Assembly: GCA_028690665.1 (NCBI GenBank)
Contig: JAQVAV010000005.1
Coordinates: 1-64,000 of the forward strand
From: Paludibacter sp.
GTDB taxonomy: Bacteria; Bacteroidota; Bacteroidia; Bacteroidales; Paludibacteraceae
Length of the DNA stretch: 64,000 bases
Direction of reading: 5' to 3'
Positions within the stretch are counted from its first letter, which is position 1. Each line of letters starts with the position of its first letter. This document shows, piece after piece, positions 44,401 to 53,133 of this stretch. The position numbers and the translations under genes were made by a program. A model generated the notes under the pieces. That model had not been told where the DNA came from and ran no database searches. It saw only the letters and a program-made list of their open reading frames with translations.

Positions 44401-44854
44401 AGCATTTACAGAACTTTCGCAACACGATATTAGCCAGATTGAACGAACCGGTAAATTTATGTTGAACCTGAGTTCTGGTGAGGTAGAAATTACAGCAGAA
44501 GATGCCGAAATCGCAACAGAAGACATGCCGGGCTGGTTAGTTGCCAATGAAGGGAGACTCACAGTTGCATTGGATATTACGGTTACAGAAGATTTGCTAC
44601 GCGAAGGTATTGCCCGCGAACTGGTAAACCGTATCCAAAACATACGAAAATCGAATGGATACGAAATTACCGACAAAATTGTGGTTGAAATTGAAAGCCG
44701 ACCGGAAATTGAAGGAGCTGTTCAGGAATATGCCGGCTATATTGCAAGCCAGACTCTTGCCAACTCGGTGAAACTAAGCGAGAAAGCAATCGATTATACT
44801 GAACTTGATTTTGACGATTATATCGTAAAAGTTTCTGTAAAAAAAGTACAATAA
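41486..44854 (+). CDS. ileS: Isoleucyl-tRNA synthetase, IleRS2-like with GxHH signature
   Basis: This 1122-residue class I synthetase charges tRNA(Ile). The ATP-binding HxGH signature is replaced by GIHH in NGMPGIHHVMART (residues 58-61). KMSKR is intact at 667-671 (NGNKMSKRLGN). The CP1 editing domain contains AWTTTPWTLPSNTALCVG and GTGIVHIAPTFGADD. The Trp-rich helical region and the C-terminal ~200 residues are of the eukaryote-like type 2, without a zinc-binding CxxC end. The start at 41486 follows from the promoter and the family start MEKNKFKEYSG. It heads the conserved ileS - dksA-like - lspA - DUF4296 cluster. Confidence 0.96.
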   Translation: MEKNKFKEYSGLNLSDVNKDVLKRWQELDVFHKSIETREGHPSFVFYEGPPSANGMPGIHHVMARTIKDIFCRYKTMQGFQVKRKAGWDTHGLPVELGVEKSLGITKEDIGKKISVDEYNAACRRDVMKYTKEWEDLTTQMGYWVDMNNPYITYDNRYIETLWWLLKQLYNKGLLYKGYTIQPYSPAAGTGLSTHELNQPGCYRDVKDTTCTAQFKINGETNAYFLAWTTTPWTLPSNTALCVGPNIDYVRIKSANPYSKVEAEFILAESLLAAVIGKNEYEIIAKYKGSELAGMEYEQLIPWVNPGEGAFKVITGDFVTTEDGTGIVHIAPTFGADDDRVAKQNGVPPMLLVDKDGNRQPMVDKTGKFFKLEDLDATFVSEKIDKEKYAEFAGRFVKNAYDPTLTDKDETLDISICMLLKQEGLAFKIEKHVHNYPHCWRTDKPVLYYPLDSWFIKTTACREEMITLNNTINWKPVSTGTGRFGKWLENLQDWNLSRSRYWGTPLPIWRTEDGTEEICIGSMEELFAEIDKAVAAGLMKENPYKNFKVGEYTAENYAVKNIDLHRPYVDGIILVSASGKPMQRETDLIDVWFDSGAMPYAQLHYPFENKDLIENGSFFPADFITEGVDQTRGWFFTLHAISTMVRGSVAFKSVISNGLVLDKNGNKMSKRLGNAVDPFSTIEKYGSDPLRWYMMTNASPWDNLKFDVDGIEEVRRKFFGTLYNTYSFFALYANVDKFTYSEAEIPLEKRPEIDRWILSLLNTLVKEVQEHYENYEPTRAGRAISDFVGENLSNWYVRLNRKRYWGGEYDDDKIAAYQTLYTCLETVARLMAPIAPFFADQLFLDLNAVTGKDKKESVHLADFPTYDDSLIDSNLEECMQLAQQTSSMILALRRKAEKKVRQPLSKAVIPAPDEKTFSQLQYIADLVKAEVNIKELEIVPADAEMHNLVKKIKPNFKTLGKKYGKQMKDIAKAFTELSQHDISQIERTGKFMLNLSSGEVEITAEDAEIATEDMPGWLVANEGRLTVALDITVTEDLLREGIARELVNRIQNIRKSNGYEITDKIVVEIESRPEIEGAVQEYAGYIASQTLANSVKLSEKAIDYTELDFDDYIVKVSVKKVQ

Positions 44855-44903
44855 ATACTCATTCATTTGAGCTGAAATAATTGGCAAACTGAAAGTAATT
44901 GCT

Positions 44904-44911
44904 TATTTTCG
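44904..44911 (+). promoter_or_regulatory. -7-like element upstream of the dksA-like gene
   Basis: TATTTTCG differs from TAnnTTTG by one base and lies 80 bp before the ATG at 44991. Confidence 0.4.
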
Positions 44912-44990
44912 CACTCAATTAAAAACGGAGTATTTTTCAATACTATTGAAAAATTGCACAAATACACGAACCAATTAAAAACTTATTGCT

Positions 44991-45371
44991 ATGTCGGAAG
45001 AAAAAACAAGATATTCGGATGCTGAGCTAGAGGAGTTCAAACAACTTATCCTCGAAAAACTTGAAAAGGCTCAGAAAGATTATGAACTGTTGCGTAATGG
45101 CATTACCAACCTTGACGGCAACGACGTAATGGATACCTCTCCTACTTTCAAAGTATTGGAAGAAGGAGCTGCGACTCTTTCAAAAGAAGAGTCGGGACGA
45201 CTTGCACAGCGTCAAATGAAATTTATTCAACACTTGCAGGCAGCTTTGGTTCGAATAGAAAATAAAACTTACGGAATCTGCAGGGAAACAGGTAAACTTA
45301 TCCCCAAAGAACGCTTACGGGCAGTACCCCATGCCACACTAAGCATCGAAGCCAAAAATCCCAAAAGATGA
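44991..45371 (+). CDS. TraR/DksA-family protein with degenerate zinc finger
   Basis: This 126-residue protein would bind RNA polymerase through the secondary channel and act with ppGpp. The N-terminal coiled coil (~10-85) contains the acidic tip around DGNDVMDTSPTF. The C-terminal finger keeps the fold (ENKTYGICRETGKLIPKERL), but only one Cys remains of the usual four; the others are Thr, Ala and Ile or similar. Bacteroidetes homologues commonly look like this. It lies between ileS and lspA. Confidence 0.88.
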   Translation: MSEEKTRYSDAELEEFKQLILEKLEKAQKDYELLRNGITNLDGNDVMDTSPTFKVLEEGAATLSKEESGRLAQRQMKFIQHLQAALVRIENKTYGICRETGKLIPKERLRAVPHATLSIEAKNPKR

Positions 45372-45398
45372 TTGAGTAATACGATATGAACAATAAAG

Positions 45399-45440
45399 AT
45401 TCGGCAACAGATGACAATACTGTTGCCGAATTTGCGTTTT
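45399..45440 (+). terminator. Hairpin between dksA-like and lspA
   Basis: ATTCGGCAACAG (45399-45410) pairs perfectly with CTGTTGCCGAAT (45420-45431), followed by TTGCGTTTT. The T-run is interrupted, so it may attenuate rather than stop transcription into lspA 20 bp later. Confidence 0.6.
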
Positions 45441-45459
45441 AAACTCCAAAAACAGACCC

Positions 45460-46074
45460 ATGAAACTTTCCATAAGCCAGAAATCCATTATACTCATAGT
45501 ACTGGTGCTTATTATCGACCAGACCAGCAAAATTTTCATCAAACTGAACTTCGCCTTAGGCGATCACTATGATGTTTTCAGCTGGTTCCAGATTTTCTTT
45601 ATCGAAAACAATGGAATGGCCTTTGGCATGGAAATTATCGGAAAACTGTTCTTGACCCTGTTCAGGATTATAGCTGTTGCCGGACTTGCCTACTTTATTC
45701 ACAGACTTATCAAAAAAGGAGCCCGTCAGGGGTTTATTTTATCGATATCGCTTCTGTTGGCCGGAGCTGCCGGAAATATTTTCGATTCGTTATTCTACGG
45801 AATTCTTTTCAGCGAAAGCACGACCTCTTATGTGGCTAATTTTATGCCGGAAACCGGAGGATACGCTCCGTTCTTATACGGAAAAGTGGTTGATATGCTG
45901 TACTTTCCTATCATAAAAGGAGCTGACGGCCACACCATATTTTTTAGTCCTGTATTCAATATTGCCGATTCAGCCATTACGATTGCCGTAGCAATTATCC
46001 TTATCTTTTTCCGCAAAGAATTAAATGAAAGTTTAGAAACGAAAAAACACAAAAATGAGAACCCGAAAGCATAA
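45460..46074 (+). CDS. lspA: Lipoprotein signal peptidase (SPase II)
   Basis: This 204-residue inner-membrane aspartic protease removes signal peptides from prolipoproteins. It has four TM helices. The N-terminal LIIDQTSKIFIK contains the conserved Asp. The catalytic Asp residues lie in GKVVDMLYFPI (~142) and FNIADSAITIAV (~168). A longer loop between TM3 and the catalytic strand (~110-140), SESTTSYVANFMPETGGY, is typical of Bacteroidetes LspA. Its 3' end overlaps the DUF4296 gene by 20 nt. Many substrates, such as the serpin and the LVIVD lipoprotein, are in this window. Confidence 0.95.
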   Translation: MKLSISQKSIILIVLVLIIDQTSKIFIKLNFALGDHYDVFSWFQIFFIENNGMAFGMEIIGKLFLTLFRIIAVAGLAYFIHRLIKKGARQGFILSISLLLAGAAGNIFDSLFYGILFSESTTSYVANFMPETGGYAPFLYGKVVDMLYFPIIKGADGHTIFFSPVFNIADSAITIAVAIILIFFRKELNESLETKKHKNENPKA

Positions 46075-46939
46075 TATTATATTTGAGTTACTTTTAATCG
46101 GGGTACTCATTATTTTTATGTCGGCCTGTAACCGTCGGCCCAACGGGGTTTTAAGTAAACGTGAAATGGTCGAGTTTCTTACAGACCTGCATAAACTCGA
46201 TGGCACGCTCTTTGTAGCGGAAATGGGTAGCGCCAACGATCGTGAGAATATTTATTACTACAATGCCATCCTGAAAAAACATGGCATAACCAAAGACCAG
46301 TTCGACTCTTCATTGGTTTGGTACAGTAAAGATCCAAAACGTTTTGGGTACATGTACGATGATGTTCTGGCCAATTTAAACAAGCTCAATGAAGATGTAA
46401 AAAACAGAAAATATCACCCGATTGATTCTTTGGTTTTGCGCAACTCATTGACCGATATATGGCAAAAAGAGAGAAAATATGTTCTCGGGAAGGACTCAAC
46501 TCCCAAAGAAATAAAATTTTCCATCAAAAATTCCGAGTTGAAATGGGCTGATACATATAGCTTATCATTTCTTCAGCGTATAGCTCCGGGCGACTCAAGC
46601 AGCAACAAACACATTAAAATGAGTATATATTATACCGATGGTACAGTTGACAGTATTTATACAAAAACTTATGCCGATAGTTTGCTTCGCCGTTTCACCC
46701 TTACATTTGCAGCCCGTTACCAGCACAGGATTGACTCTTTAACCGGAACTTTATACGGATATAACGAGCACAAGGGAAACACCATTCTCACCATCGACAG
46801 TATAAAACTGATGCGTAAATATGATGCTCTGATGCAAGATAGTATCTTCCGAAAAATCAACATTATAGAATCTAAAGCGAAAGAAAAAGGTCCTCTCAAA
46901 AAAAATACTGGAAAAAAACTTCCGAAAGAGATCAATTAA
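46055..46939 (+). CDS. DUF4296 domain lipoprotein
   Basis: This 294-residue lipoprotein has a lipobox MSAC at ~22-25. The DUF4296 domain lies in ~30-120, with SKREMVEFLTDLHKLDGTLF and a YYNAILKKHGITKDQFDSSL motif (~70-89). The C-terminal ~170 residues are beta-rich and end in a Lys-rich tail (KEKGPLKKNTGKKLPKE). The function of the family is unknown; it is conserved next to lspA in Bacteroidales. It is translationally coupled to lspA by a 20-nt overlap. Confidence 0.85.
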   Translation: MRTRKHNIIFELLLIGVLIIFMSACNRRPNGVLSKREMVEFLTDLHKLDGTLFVAEMGSANDRENIYYYNAILKKHGITKDQFDSSLVWYSKDPKRFGYMYDDVLANLNKLNEDVKNRKYHPIDSLVLRNSLTDIWQKERKYVLGKDSTPKEIKFSIKNSELKWADTYSLSFLQRIAPGDSSSNKHIKMSIYYTDGTVDSIYTKTYADSLLRRFTLTFAARYQHRIDSLTGTLYGYNEHKGNTILTIDSIKLMRKYDALMQDSIFRKINIIESKAKEKGPLKKNTGKKLPKEIN

Positions 46940-46944
46940 TTAAA

Positions 46945-47463
46945 ATGTCCCGGGTAAGTAGTCAGTTAATTTTTTGCGGCAACGATAATATTTTAAAAAA
47001 TACTGTTATCGAACGGAATGCTGCAGGAAAAATTGAACGTTTAATCCCGCTGGAAGTTCAACAACATGAAACAGCCAGAACTATCTTTTATAATGGGATT
47101 ATATCATCCAACCCATTTTCTATTTCAGAACATTTGGATTCCGAAACTTTTTTTAATCTAAAAAAAAACGTCAACTACTTTACTCCCGATGAAATTCCGG
47201 CTTACAATCCACAAAAAAAATTAATAATTGATTTGAAAGGTACTGATCAAAAACACATCAGTGCCTTTTTTAACCAGTTAATTGCTGAGATTCCTCAACT
47301 TAGTTCCGAGCAAATTATCAACGCGGCATGTTACTATCCCGCTTTTATATGCCAATCAGATAACGTTATTATAGAAAACAATGATCCGGTCTTAGTTCTC
47401 TGGCTCGGATTCGACCTTCGCTCCGGTAAAATGATTTCACCTGTATCATTTACAATAATTTAA
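46945..47463 (+). CDS. Conserved hypothetical protein of the lspA cluster
   Basis: This 172-residue cytoplasmic protein has no signal peptide or TM helix. It contains ERNAAGKIERLIPLEVQQHE (~25-44), FYNGIISSNPFSISEHLD, and a C-terminal WLGFDLRSGKMISPVSFTII. The strand pattern faintly recalls the outer beta-sandwich of amidohydrolases, but the metal-binding residues are absent, so no function is assigned. It begins 5 bp after the DUF4296 stop and is surely co-transcribed. Confidence 0.65.
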   Translation: MSRVSSQLIFCGNDNILKNTVIERNAAGKIERLIPLEVQQHETARTIFYNGIISSNPFSISEHLDSETFFNLKKNVNYFTPDEIPAYNPQKKLIIDLKGTDQKHISAFFNQLIAEIPQLSSEQIINAACYYPAFICQSDNVIIENNDPVLVLWLGFDLRSGKMISPVSFTII

Positions 47464-47516
47464 TATAAACTTTATATAAAAAATCCGTCTGGGAACGATG
47501 AACTCTAGAGCGAATT

Positions 47517-47640
47517 AGAGTTCATAAGGTTTATCAAGTTTATAGGTTTATAGAGCTGCTCAATATGCAAATGAAGCGACATCTAATATCCTGATTCTTG
47601 ACTGTTAGCTTTAACTATATATTGAACGAATTCTCACCTT
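47517..47640. repeat. Dispersed intergenic repeat, copy B
   Basis: The core 47571-47610 matches 34665-34704 at 33 of 40 positions. The preceding GAGTTCATAAGGTTTATCAA (47517-47536) parallels GAGTTCATCGGTTTATGGAG at 34620. It sits, like copy A, just upstream of a promoter. No gene is present in 47464-47753. Confidence 0.55.
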
Positions 47641-47658
47641 TTAATAAAAATAATTTCG

Positions 47659-47666
47659 TACGTTTG
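47659..47666 (+). promoter_or_regulatory. -7 element of the MG2/TonB-plug gene
   Basis: TACGTTTG fits TAnnTTTG exactly; the leader to the ATG at 47754 would be ~80 nt. Confidence 0.55.
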
Positions 47667-47753
47667 TCAAAATTTAATGGGACATTCAGTTTAACCTTTC
47701 ATTAAACTTCTGTTTATTACAGCAGTCTAATCTGAAATTATATTTCATAAAAA

Positions 47754-50396
47754 ATGAATAAATCATTTACCAGCTTATTTTTCCTTTTCATTGGGATATT
47801 CGTAAACATTAACGTTTTTGCACAACAAAACTCCAAAACATTTGATCAAATCATTGCCAACAAGTTTGCACGTTTATGGTATTTAGCTCCTCAGGAAAAA
47901 GTTTACCTGCACACAGATAAACCTTATTACAGCGCTGGCGAAAATATCTGGTTCAGAGCTTACCTCCTAAACGCAACTACCCACAGACCGGATACTAAAA
48001 GCCGGTACATATACGTTGAACTGATTGATGAAGCCGACACAGTCATTTCAAGAGTAAAAATCAGAAAAGACTCTTTAGGTTTTTGCGGACACATTCAACT
48101 TAGTCCAGAGATGCAAGCCGGCAAATACTGCCTCAGAGCCTATACCTATTGGATGCAAAATGAAGATGAAGACTTCTTCTTCAAAAAAAACATTTACATC
48201 GGAAACAGCATTGATGACAGGATAATATGTAGAACTACTTTTGGAACTCCCGCAGAAGGAAAGATACCTGTAACTATTTTATTTACCAACACATTTGAAA
48301 CCCCTCTTAATGACAAAAAAATAAAAATCGCCCAAAGTTGGATAAATTCTAATAAAAAAATAATTACAACAAATACCAACAATAACGGACAAGTAAGCTT
48401 ACTTCTTGCTGAAGACACAACAAAATCCGACAAGTTTATAGAAATTACACTGAAAGAACCCGGTATAAAATTTCGGAAGCTCATCAAAATTCCGACAGTT
48501 TCAAAAGATTTCGATTTACAGTTTTTCCCGGAAAGTGGAGTGTTTTTGAATAATGATATTCAAACTGTTGGATTTAAAGCAATCGGCAAAGATGGATTAT
48601 CTGTTGAAGTAAACGGTAAACTATTCAACAATAATAACGAAGAGATAGCAGAATTCAGTTCAATGCACAAAGGTATGGGGAAAATAATTTTCAAAACAAA
48701 TCCAGGTGAAAGTTACCATGTAACAGCGACATCATCGGATGGCATTGAAAAAAGTTTCAACCTCCCCCCCACTAATTCTGCGGGAATTTCACTCAGAATG
48801 TCATTCAACCGCGGACGCATATTATACCAGATTTCAAACCAGACAGACAAACCTGTACAATCACTCTATCTTATGATTCACTCGCGGGGTTTTGTCAGCA
48901 TCACGCTACCTCTAAAAGATTTAATCGGACAGCTTCCCGAAAATATTTTTCCAGCCGGGATTAATTCCTTTTCTATAATTGATTCGTTGGGAAACACTTA
49001 TTGTGAAAGACTTTACTTCAACCGGAACTTTAAATTTCCCGAATTCTCAATGACGAGTAACAAGCCTTTTTATAAAAAACGAGAACCTGTTCAGCTTGAT
49101 TTTAATGTTGTTTCAGCAACAGGGAAGCCCGTTCAGGGAAATTTTTCCGTTTCGGTCACCGACAGTAAAAACGTAATTGCCGACACTACAAACTTCAATA
49201 TTATCAGCTATCTACTCCTTACTTCCGATTTGAAAGGCTATATCGAAAATCCACAGGATTATTTTACAGATAACTCTTATGCAACACGCGAAAAAACAGA
49301 TATTTTAATGCTTACACAGGGTTGGCGGCGTTTCAACACATTTGATTATGTAAAAGGTAAAAATAAACCTTCCGAATTTTATCTTGAAGCCGGACAAACT
49401 GTTTCAGGAGAAGTTCTCAATGTATTTGGCAGGCCGGCAGTTAACAGGGATGTAATTCTGCTATCGACTTACAAAAACAAAATCAGAGTTACCAAAACAG
49501 ATAGTTTAGGTCGCTTCTTAATTGATGGCATTGAGTTCCCGGATAGCACAACAATTATTCTAAAAGCAAAAAGCAAAACTAAGCTCGTTGATGTAGAAAT
49601 GGTTTGGGACAAAGACGTTTTTCCGCCTGCCCACATTTTTATTCCGGACAGAAACGATCAATTACAACAGGCTCCCAAGGATTATTTTCTGCTTTCAAAA
49701 GAAAAATATTATACTGAAGGCGGAATGTTGAACATTAATCTTGATGAATTTACTGTAGAAGGCGAAGCTAAAAAGAAAGATTCTCAGGATGTTCTTTATA
49801 GTCAATTGGCTGATAATGTAATAAATTCAGAAAAACTTGAAGATTATGCAGGCCTTCAGTTACTCGACATAATATCAATGGTTCCGGGGGTACAGGTTAA
49901 CGGCCAACAAATTTCAATTCGTGGAGCCAGTGGCAATCCTCTTTTTGTAATCGATGGTATCGAAACCGATAATATAGATGACATTTTCTATCTCAACACC
50001 TCCGATATAGAAGCTATATACGTGTTTAAAGGAGTCTCGGCAAGCACATTTGGTTCTCGCGGAGGGAACGGCGTAATAGCCATAACATTAAAAAGAGGAG
50101 TACAATTTGAACGTTCCGAGCCAAGCAGCCTTGCCAAAGTAAAACCTCTAGGTTATCAAAAGCCGGCAGAGTTTTATGTTCCCAAGTACGATGTCGACAG
50201 TGTTCTGGAAAGCACCAAATCAGATCTGCGCACAACCATATACTGGAATCCGGAAGTTGAAACCGACGATGCGGGCAATGTAAAAATCAGTTTTTATACA
50301 GCCGATAAAACCAATGACTACAATGTGGAAATTGAGGGAATCGGAAAATCAGGTGAAATATGCCGTTATAAAGGAATTTTAAAACGGCTGGATTAA
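47754..50396 (+). CDS. MG2-domain protein with TonB plug domain
   Basis: This 880-residue exported protein has a signal peptide ending VFAQQ (~24). The first domain is macroglobulin-like MG2 (QEKVYLHTDKPYYSAGENIW, ~44-63). Further beta-sandwich domains and a carboxypeptidase regulatory-like domain (~555-625) follow. A TonB-receptor plug is at ~690-790, with ISIRGASGNPLFVIDGIE and VFKGVSASTFGSRGGNGVIAI. No barrel follows; the end is another MG-like strand set (YWNPEVETDDAGNVKISFYT). It is a Bacteroidetes-specific surface protein, perhaps docking to an outer-membrane channel. It is monocistronic. Confidence 0.88.
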   Translation: MNKSFTSLFFLFIGIFVNINVFAQQNSKTFDQIIANKFARLWYLAPQEKVYLHTDKPYYSAGENIWFRAYLLNATTHRPDTKSRYIYVELIDEADTVISRVKIRKDSLGFCGHIQLSPEMQAGKYCLRAYTYWMQNEDEDFFFKKNIYIGNSIDDRIICRTTFGTPAEGKIPVTILFTNTFETPLNDKKIKIAQSWINSNKKIITTNTNNNGQVSLLLAEDTTKSDKFIEITLKEPGIKFRKLIKIPTVSKDFDLQFFPESGVFLNNDIQTVGFKAIGKDGLSVEVNGKLFNNNNEEIAEFSSMHKGMGKIIFKTNPGESYHVTATSSDGIEKSFNLPPTNSAGISLRMSFNRGRILYQISNQTDKPVQSLYLMIHSRGFVSITLPLKDLIGQLPENIFPAGINSFSIIDSLGNTYCERLYFNRNFKFPEFSMTSNKPFYKKREPVQLDFNVVSATGKPVQGNFSVSVTDSKNVIADTTNFNIISYLLLTSDLKGYIENPQDYFTDNSYATREKTDILMLTQGWRRFNTFDYVKGKNKPSEFYLEAGQTVSGEVLNVFGRPAVNRDVILLSTYKNKIRVTKTDSLGRFLIDGIEFPDSTTIILKAKSKTKLVDVEMVWDKDVFPPAHIFIPDRNDQLQQAPKDYFLLSKEKYYTEGGMLNINLDEFTVEGEAKKKDSQDVLYSQLADNVINSEKLEDYAGLQLLDIISMVPGVQVNGQQISIRGASGNPLFVIDGIETDNIDDIFYLNTSDIEAIYVFKGVSASTFGSRGGNGVIAITLKRGVQFERSEPSSLAKVKPLGYQKPAEFYVPKYDVDSVLESTKSDLRTTIYWNPEVETDDAGNVKISFYTADKTNDYNVEIEGIGKSGEICRYKGILKRLD

Positions 50397-50414
50397 TACC
50401 ATGCTCAGATAAGC

Positions 50415-50452
50415 AAAAAGCAGTCTCTCCACAAAGGAGAGAACTGCTTTTT
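50415..50452. terminator. Bidirectional terminator
   Basis: AAAAAGCAGT-CTCTCC (50415-50430) pairs with GGAGAG-AACTGCTTTTT (50436-50452). It lies between the convergent MG2/plug (+) and EF-G-like (-) genes. Confidence 0.85.
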
Positions 50453-50484
50453 CTGATTTTAAACGCAAAACAAACTCTTGAGTA

Positions 50485-52644
50485 TTATTCTTCTTCTTTC
50501 TTAGTAGCTTCGTATTCTTTCAATAATTTATCCTGAATATCCATAGGAACAAGCTCATAGCTTGCAAACTTCATACTAAACGAAGCTCGCCCGCCGGTAA
50601 GTGAACTCAAGGTCGTTGAATACGATCCCATTTCTTTTAAAGGAACTTTAGCGGTTAACTTTTCATAACCCTTTTCACTTTCCATGCCCATAATTATTGC
50701 ACGCCGTCCCTGCAAGTCACTCATTACATCTCCCATTTTATCCGATGGTGTAAGCACCACAACATCATAAACGGGTTCAAGCAATTTCGGACCGGCAGCC
50801 TTAAATGCTTCGGCAAAAGCATTACGGCCGGCTAAACGGAATGAGATTTCATTTGAATCTACAGGATGCATCTTACCGTCGTACACAATAACACGAACAT
50901 CTCGTGCGTATGAACCTGTAAGTGGCCCTTGTTCCATACGATCCATCAAACCTTTAAGAATGGCCGGAATAAAGCGGGAATCGATAGCACCGCCGACAAT
51001 ACTATTAATTAAAACAAGTTTTCCACCCCAATCCAATTTAACTTCCTGAGTATCCCGAACACTTATTTTATACTCCTGTCCCCCGAAACGGAAAGTCTCA
51101 GGCGCAGGCATACCCTCATAGTAAGGCTCAATAATCATGTGGACTTCGCCAAATTGGCCGGCTCCTCCAGATTGTTTCTTATGGCGATAGTCGGCACGGG
51201 CATTTTTGGTAATAGTTTCGCGGTATGGTATTTTGGGTTCCTTAAATTCAATAGAAAGTTTATCATTATGTTCGAGACGCCATTTCATGGTTCTCAAATG
51301 AAATTCGCCCTGTCCCTGAACAATAGTTTGTTTCAACTCCTTCGACTGTTCAACCAATAAAGTCGGGTCTTCTTCGTGCATACGGGTAAGCAATTCACTG
51401 AGTTTTTCCTCTTCCGATTCATTTACAGCTTTTATTGCCCGACGGAATTTTGGTTCGGGATAATCAATATTTTTAAAATCGTAATCGCAACCTTTGGCAT
51501 TTAAAGTATTGCCGGTACGTGTATCTTTTAGTTTTACAGTTGCTCCAATATCTCCGGCTAGTAGTTCATCCACTTTTGTCCGAATTTGTCCGGCAACAGA
51601 AAACAACTGATTGAGGCGCTCTTTCCCACCCCGATTAATATTCTGGAGATCATCACCTTCCTTCACTGTCCCGCTCATAACTTTGAAGTACGAAACTTCC
51701 CCGATATGAGGCTCTACACTGGTTTTAAACACATAAATACTTGCCAGAGCTTTAGCATCCGGGGCCACTTCTTTTCCATCTTTGGTTTCCGGTTTTTTAG
51801 TCAGATTTACACTTGGCACAACATTTCCTACAAACTCCATTAAACGGCGCACACACATATCTTTGCCCGCGCTCACACAGAACACAGGAAACATATCCCG
51901 ATGCAATAATCCTTTTCTGATTCCATCACGCATTTCTTCTTCGTCCAGAGATCCCTGATCGAAAAATTTCTCCATAAGAGCTTCATCGTGCTCAGCCGCA
52001 GCTTCGACAAGTGCATTATGTAAATTCTGAGCCTTTTCTATTTCTCCATCAGGAATATCCACTACATCAGGGACACCACCTTCCGGCTTCCAACGGTACA
52101 TTTTCATTTTAAGAACATCCACCACTGCATTGAATTGTGCTCCGACATTAACCGGATACTGTACTAAAACAACCTTGTTTCCGATGGCTTCTTTAAGTTG
52201 TTCAAGCGTTTTATCAAAATCGGCCTTATCATTATCAAGTTGATTGACAACAAAAATTACCGGTTTATGAAATTTATCTGTATATCTGAAATGATTGTTT
52301 GTACCGACTTCAAAACCATATTGGGCATTCAGAAGGAGTAATGCCGTATCGGTAACATTCAGGGAAGTAACCACACCTCCGACAAAATCGTCGGACCCGG
52401 GGCAATCAATAAAATTTAATTTTTTATCGAGCCATTCGGTTTGAATAATCGTAGAAAAAACAGAATAGCCATAATCTTTTTCAACAGGGAAATAATCGGA
52501 CACTGTATTTTGTGAGGCTACAGAACCTCTCCGTTTTATAACACCACTCTCGTATAGCATAGCTTCTACAAGAGTGGTTTTCCCCGAGCCGGAACTACCC
52601 AGAATGGATATGTTCTTAATTTCATTTGATTGATATACTTTCAT
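50485..52644 (-). CDS. EF-G-like translational GTPase (atypical paralogue)
   Basis: This 719-residue protein has the five-domain EF-G layout. The G domain has G1 LGSSGSGKTTLVEA (~15-28), G3 DCPGSDDFVGG (~79-89) and G4 NQLDND. Domain II begins near 310. Domain IV contains KQSGGAGQFGEVHMI, and domain V ends near GSYSTTLSSLTGGRASFSMKF. Compared with classical EF-G (GHIDAGKTT, DTPGHVDF, NKMD), the catalytic His is Ser, so it is the EF-G2-like paralogue, not the main elongation factor. A role in ribosome recycling or stress is possible. It is preceded by its own minus-strand promoter. Confidence 0.87.
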   Translation of the reverse strand: MKVYQSNEIKNISILGSSGSGKTTLVEAMLYESGVIKRRGSVASQNTVSDYFPVEKDYGYSVFSTIIQTEWLDKKLNFIDCPGSDDFVGGVVTSLNVTDTALLLLNAQYGFEVGTNNHFRYTDKFHKPVIFVVNQLDNDKADFDKTLEQLKEAIGNKVVLVQYPVNVGAQFNAVVDVLKMKMYRWKPEGGVPDVVDIPDGEIEKAQNLHNALVEAAAEHDEALMEKFFDQGSLDEEEMRDGIRKGLLHRDMFPVFCVSAGKDMCVRRLMEFVGNVVPSVNLTKKPETKDGKEVAPDAKALASIYVFKTSVEPHIGEVSYFKVMSGTVKEGDDLQNINRGGKERLNQLFSVAGQIRTKVDELLAGDIGATVKLKDTRTGNTLNAKGCDYDFKNIDYPEPKFRRAIKAVNESEEEKLSELLTRMHEEDPTLLVEQSKELKQTIVQGQGEFHLRTMKWRLEHNDKLSIEFKEPKIPYRETITKNARADYRHKKQSGGAGQFGEVHMIIEPYYEGMPAPETFRFGGQEYKISVRDTQEVKLDWGGKLVLINSIVGGAIDSRFIPAILKGLMDRMEQGPLTGSYARDVRVIVYDGKMHPVDSNEISFRLAGRNAFAEAFKAAGPKLLEPVYDVVVLTPSDKMGDVMSDLQGRRAIIMGMESEKGYEKLTAKVPLKEMGSYSTTLSSLTGGRASFSMKFASYELVPMDIQDKLLKEYEATKKEEE

Positions 52645-52792
52645 ACCGCATTAAATTTTATAGATTAATACTAAAGATAAAAATATGTGATTTTTAAAAA
52701 ACTGATTGGCAATGTATGAAATTACGATTAAAACATAATTACATATTGTATGTTTTACAACAGTGTTTTTTGACAACTGCTCAATACAAAAA

Positions 52793-52827
52793 CAAAGATA
52801 AAATACCCATTTTCGGCCCCTTACAAA
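52793..52827 (-). promoter_or_regulatory. Promoter of the EF-G-like gene
   Basis: CAAAGATA (52793-52800) is TATCTTTG on the minus strand, and CAAA at 52824-52827 gives a -33 TTTG. It predicts a ~140-nt leader. The rest of the 52645-53133 gap is AT-rich with no gene seen. Confidence 0.55.
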
Positions 52828-53096
52828 TAAAGGAAAACTTTTAAACAAATAATATTTTAAAGCTTTTTATATATCAATCATCTTACTCTCTGAAAATCAA
52901 AATCAAATTCGGGATTGCCGTTATTACATCAAAAATAGCTAAATCAAATTATATTTAATTTCGTTTACAATATTTAAATTTTCAAGGGTTACACGTATAT
53001 AATTATGAATATGCAAGTTACCTATAAAACAAATCCAATATAAGTCGGGAAAAATGCCATTGTCAGCAAAAATGCATTTATTAACACAGAAATACT

Positions 53097-53104
53097 TATC
53101 TTTG
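53097..53104 (+). promoter_or_regulatory. -7 element of spt
   Basis: TATCTTTG lies 29 bp before the ATG at 53134. Confidence 0.6.
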
Positions 53105-53133
53105 CACCCGCTTTATTTATCAAAAGATAACCA

